6,766 nt of DNA from Polyangia bacterium (GTDB lineage: Bacteria; Myxococcota_A; Polyangia; Polyangiales; Polyangiaceae). The stretch is taken from NCBI GenBank assembly GCA_030430975.1, contig JAUIKB010000323.1, positions 1 through 6,766 on the forward strand. Reading direction: 5' to 3'. The position numbers were made by a program, and so were the translations under genes. Under the pieces are notes generated by a model that worked only from the letters and a program-made list of their open reading frames with translations, was not told where the DNA came from and ran no database searches. Positions 4,848 to 6,766 of this stretch are shown here, one piece after another (position 1 is the first letter of the stretch; each line of letters begins with the position of its first letter).

Positions 4848-5669
4848 ATGACGATTAACCTACCCCAGATGACCTCTGCCGCTTCGCAAGTGCGCCTCGC
4901 GTACACCGTCGACGCAAACGATGGCGATTGGGATATCCCCGACGAGGTCAAAGTGGGCCAGTCTTTCTCACACGGCGATGCCGTGCGGTACTTGGTCAAC
5001 GTACTAAGAGCGCATTACGCCGATCAACCGGACACGCATATCGCCAGCGACACCCCGATTCGGTGGAATCCAAAGCGACCCCGATTCGGGGTGTCCCCGG
5101 ATGTCTGCGTGTTGCCGAACGCTCCAGCCGACCTCCATCAGCGCACGACCATGCGGCTATGGGAGTCAGGCGCGGTGGCTCCGACGATCTCGTTCGAAAT
5201 CGTTAGCCGGAACCATCCCCATAAGGACTATGGCCGCGAGCAAGAAGGCCACAGTTACACCGGCGTGCGCGAACTCGTCGTTTACGATCCAAACGGCTAT
5301 GGCCCGCGGACGATGGGCGGACCCAAGCTCTTGCACCTGTGGCGCCGTCAGGCTGATGATAGTTTCGCCCGCGTCGCGTTTGGAGACGAGCCCGCCTACT
5401 CCGAGGTCCTCGGGGCCTGGCTGGTGCCGGACGGCAATGCGCTCGCTATCGCCGATGAGCGCGACGGTTCCGGCCGCTGGCTCACGGAAGCGGAAGAGGC
5501 ACGCGCTCGTGCGGAACAGGAACGCGCTCGTGCGGAACAGGAGCGCGCTCGTGCGGAACAGGAGCGTGTGCGCGCCGAGGCTCTGGCAGAGCGCTTGCGT
5601 CAGATCGAGTCGAAGGTATCGAGCGAGTCGGAGGTATCGAGCGACGCTAAGGTTCCTGACCGAAGTTAG
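4848..5669 (+). CDS. Uma2-family (DUF820) putative restriction-endonuclease-like protein with coiled-coil tail
   Basis: 273 residues. About 30-200 form a PD-(D/E)XK-like Uma2 fold: GVSPDVCVLPN (81-91, Asp85), SFEIVSRNHPHKDYGREQEG (115-134, Glu117 and Lys126) and GVRELVVYDP (139-148), the block that reads GVxEYWxVDP in many relatives. Uma2 proteins are assigned to this nuclease-like fold by structure, but their biological role is mostly unknown. The tail (about 213-255) is a charged coiled coil built on tandem heptads RAEQERA, then a Ser-rich end with two similar KVSSE/EVSSD segments. The frame has an upstream stop at 4806-4808 and no earlier start codon, so ATG 4848 is the first possible start; ATG 4869 is the next. 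There is no exposed ribosome site because of the stem-loop at 4808-4842. It seems to be a single-gene unit. Confidence 0.88.
   Translation: MTINLPQMTSAASQVRLAYTVDANDGDWDIPDEVKVGQSFSHGDAVRYLVNVLRAHYADQPDTHIASDTPIRWNPKRPRFGVSPDVCVLPNAPADLHQRTTMRLWESGAVAPTISFEIVSRNHPHKDYGREQEGHSYTGVRELVVYDPNGYGPRTMGGPKLLHLWRRQADDSFARVAFGDEPAYSEVLGAWLVPDGNALAIADERDGSGRWLTEAEEARARAEQERARAEQERARAEQERVRAEALAERLRQIESKVSSESEVSSDAKVPDRS
5049..5095. repeat. Combined inverted and direct repeat inside the Uma2 gene
   Basis: GACACCCCGA (5049-5058) is the exact reverse complement of TCGGGGTGTC (5086-5095); extending inward gives 12 of 13 matches. The same stretch contains a 12-bp direct repeat, ACCCCGATTCGG, at 5052-5063 and 5078-5089. 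It encodes the segment just before the PD motif (about residues 68-83), so codon constraint may explain part of it. Confidence 0.5.
5502..5564 (+). repeat. Three tandem 21-bp repeats encoding coiled-coil heptads
   Basis: Units 5502-5522, 5523-5543 and 5544-5564 (CGCGCTCGTGCGGAACAGGA plus A or G) are identical except for the last base of the first unit. Each encodes one heptad (ARAEQER in phase). Near-perfect DNA identity, not just protein similarity, points to recent duplication or slippage, and the copy number could vary between strains. Confidence 0.85.
5614..5644 (+). repeat. Pair of 13-bp direct repeats at the end of the Uma2 gene
   Basis: AGGTATCGAGCGA occurs at 5614-5626 and 5632-5644, an 18-bp period. 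It encodes the repeated Val-Ser-Ser segments of the C-terminal tail. It looks like a second small in-frame duplication next to the heptad repeats. Confidence 0.6.
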
Positions 5670-5912
5670 GGGGCGAGCCGTGAAGGGTGTATATTTGCCT
5701 TGAAGAAATAATAGAAAATGACCATATGTCCCAGGCTGGGAAATGCGCAACGGATGTTCAGTGTTTGTGGCCTCATCGATCTGGGAGCACACCGGCTGGC
5801 AGCAAGTTTCCCCGTCGGATGCCGTCGATGATACCCTGATCGGATGCTTAATTTTGCCGTGAGGGGCGGTCGAGCGTGTCCGGGATCTCGCCGACACCGA
5901 TCGCCTGGCCGT
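5670..5912. other. Intergenic region before the TSP3-repeat protein gene, with an AT-rich island
   Basis: These 243 bases hold no convincing gene. Bases 5688-5730 are strikingly AT-rich for this window. They contain TTGAAG (5700-5705) and, 17 bases on, CATATG (5723-5728), a weak -35/-10 pair that could be the downstream gene's promoter. The 8-mer TCGGATGC occurs at 5815 and 5840. I found no sigma54-type element and no stem-loop with a T-run. Confidence 0.4.
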
Positions 5913-6766
5913 ATGATTCGAATAGGGTATGCGTGCCGGCTTGGGCTGATTTCGGCGGGTTTTGCGGCGACGATGCTGCCGCGCGAAGCAGCGGCCGAGC
6001 CTGTGCGCTGGCATATCGGTGCCGGTCTCGGCCACGCCGTTGGCGGGCACCAGCAGAAGGAATTCACCTTTGGCGGGGCCGTGTTCGGGGCCGCCGAGCT
6101 GCCCATCAACGCGTCCGCGGGCGCGCATCTATCGGTGTCGAGCGTGGTGCTCGGTGCCGGCGACGCACCGGACGATCCGAGTCTCAAGCCGCTGGGCACG
6201 GGCGTGTCCAACGGCATCGGCCTCGGGCTCCGGCTCTATCCCCTTCGCTCGGAGGATAACGACGACAGTTCCGGTCCCTGGCTCGCGGGCTCTGCAGGCG
6301 TCAGTGTGACGGGTGGGGAAACGAAGCAGGCGATCGATGCGCACATTGGATATGACTTTGCCATGAGCGGGGGTGCGCTGGGGTTCGGGCCGGCCGTCAG
6401 CTGGATGCACATCTTCCAACCGGACGATGCGGTGCGTCCCAACGACGCCAACATCCTGTTCGTCGGCGTGCACGGCGTGTTCCGTCAACCGCGCGACGAG
6501 CTGAAGGAAGCGGTCGACGGCGACAAGGACCAGGATGGCATCAAGGATAGCGTGGACCAGTGTCCCAACGATCCGGAGGACAAGGACGGATTCGAGGACG
6601 AGGACGGCTGCCCGGAGCTCGACAATGACGGCGACGGAGTCTTGGACACGCCGGACCAATGCGATGACAAGCCCGAAGACAAGGATGGCTTCGAGGACGA
6701 GGACGGCTGCCCGGATCCAGACAACGACGAGGACGGCATTCTGGATATGGACGATGCATGCCCAGA
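5913..6766 (+). CDS. Exported outer-membrane beta-barrel-like protein with thrombospondin type 3 repeats; C-terminus off the right edge
   Basis: The frame is open to the right edge, giving 284 full codons. A signal peptide (about 1-28, ending REAAA before Glu29-Pro30) precedes a Gly-rich region with alternating polar and hydrophobic residues (about 30-195), as in small outer-membrane beta-barrels. From about 202 come acidic calcium-binding TSP3 repeats: DKDQDGIKDSVDQCPNDPED, DKDGFEDEDGCPE, DNDGDGVLDTPDQC, with paired cysteines. In related proteins of Myxococcota such repeats often link a barrel to a peptidoglycan-binding OmpA domain; that end lies outside the window, so OmpA membership is inferred. 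ATG 5913 is chosen because the signal peptide begins there. ATG 5844 and GTG 5859 are in frame but would add an Arg/Gly-rich leader. No strong ribosome site is visible before any of them. Confidence 0.82.
   Translation, partial: MIRIGYACRLGLISAGFAATMLPREAAAEPVRWHIGAGLGHAVGGHQQKEFTFGGAVFGAAELPINASAGAHLSVSSVVLGAGDAPDDPSLKPLGTGVSNGIGLGLRLYPLRSEDNDDSSGPWLAGSAGVSVTGGETKQAIDAHIGYDFAMSGGALGFGPAVSWMHIFQPDDAVRPNDANILFVGVHGVFRQPRDELKEAVDGDKDQDGIKDSVDQCPNDPEDKDGFEDEDGCPELDNDGDGVLDTPDQCDDKPEDKDGFEDEDGCPDPDNDEDGILDMDDACP
6573..6713 (+). repeat. 99-bp-period tandem repeat encoding TSP3 units
   Basis: The segment starting at 6573 (encoding PEDKDGFEDEDGCP) recurs almost base for base at 6672, a period of 33 codons. 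Each period carries two Asp-rich calcium-binding motifs and conserved Cys-Pro pairs. This is the usual architecture for TSP3 arrays; the array continues to the window edge. Confidence 0.8.

Noticed and set aside
5502..5564. CRISPR-like array
   Set aside because: The repeats are tandem with no spacers and are in frame inside a coding region; they are coiled-coil heptads.
5797..5811. Possible sigma54 element TGGCAGCAAGTTTCC before the TSP3 gene
   Set aside because: The -12 GC is missing at the required spacing (CC instead), so it does not meet the minimal consensus.
5166..6128. Long minus-strand open frame (320 codons) antisense to the Uma2 gene and the following intergenic region
   Set aside because: It opposes a clearly conserved Uma2 protein and runs into the signal-peptide region of the TSP3 gene. 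Its Arg/Thr-rich composition is typical of an antisense shadow in GC-rich DNA.
6129..6659. Val/Leu-rich minus-strand frames opposite the TSP3 repeats
   Set aside because: The antisense of Asp-rich GAC/GAT repeats reads as Val/Ile/Leu/Ser in other frames; this is a known artefact of repetitive acidic genes.

Overview
The window is high in GC and carries gene types typical of large-genome predatory or soil/marine Myxococcota (former Deltaproteobacteria). These are an FHA-domain sigma54 enhancer-binding protein, a TMTC-like membrane glycosyltransferase with TPRs, a Uma2-family putative nuclease with a coiled-coil tail, and an outer-membrane protein with thrombospondin type 3 repeats. The assignment rests on gene content only. 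No rRNA, tRNA, CRISPR array, transposase or phage gene is visible.

Layout. (1) 1-1018, minus strand: the N-terminal 339 residues of a secreted lipoprotein that resembles the transglutaminase-elicitor (GP42/M81-like) family; its C-terminus lies beyond the left edge. (2) 1019-1322: a divergent regulatory region. It holds a near-consensus sigma54 -24/-12 element pointing at the lipoprotein, a GC-rich inverted repeat touching that promoter, a nested dyad at about -110 to -146 that looks like an enhancer site, and a CGAAC-ACT-GTTCG dyad just before the activator gene. (3) 1323-2669, plus: the FHA/AAA+/Fis-type activator. (4) 2666-4600, plus: a TMTC-type polytopic GT-C glycosyltransferase with C-terminal TPRs, whose TTG start overlaps the activator's stop codon by 4 bases. 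(5) 4601-4847: an intergenic stretch rich in palindromes, ending in a perfect 14-bp stem-loop 5 bases before the next start codon. (6) 4848-5669, plus: the Uma2-family protein. (7) 5670-5912: an intergenic stretch with an AT-rich island. (8) 5913 to the right edge, plus: an exported beta-barrel protein with TSP3 repeats, truncated by the window.

How they may work together. The most interesting reading is a small self-contained unit. A phosphopeptide-sensing (FHA) sigma54 activator, co-expressed with a putative protein O-mannosyltransferase, sits back to back with a transglutaminase-like surface lipoprotein whose promoter has the sigma54 architecture such an activator needs. The promoter, the candidate enhancer and the activator are all visible in the sequence. 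The regulatory link, and any glycosylation of the lipoprotein by the neighbouring enzyme, are inferences. The Uma2 and TSP3 genes look like independent units.
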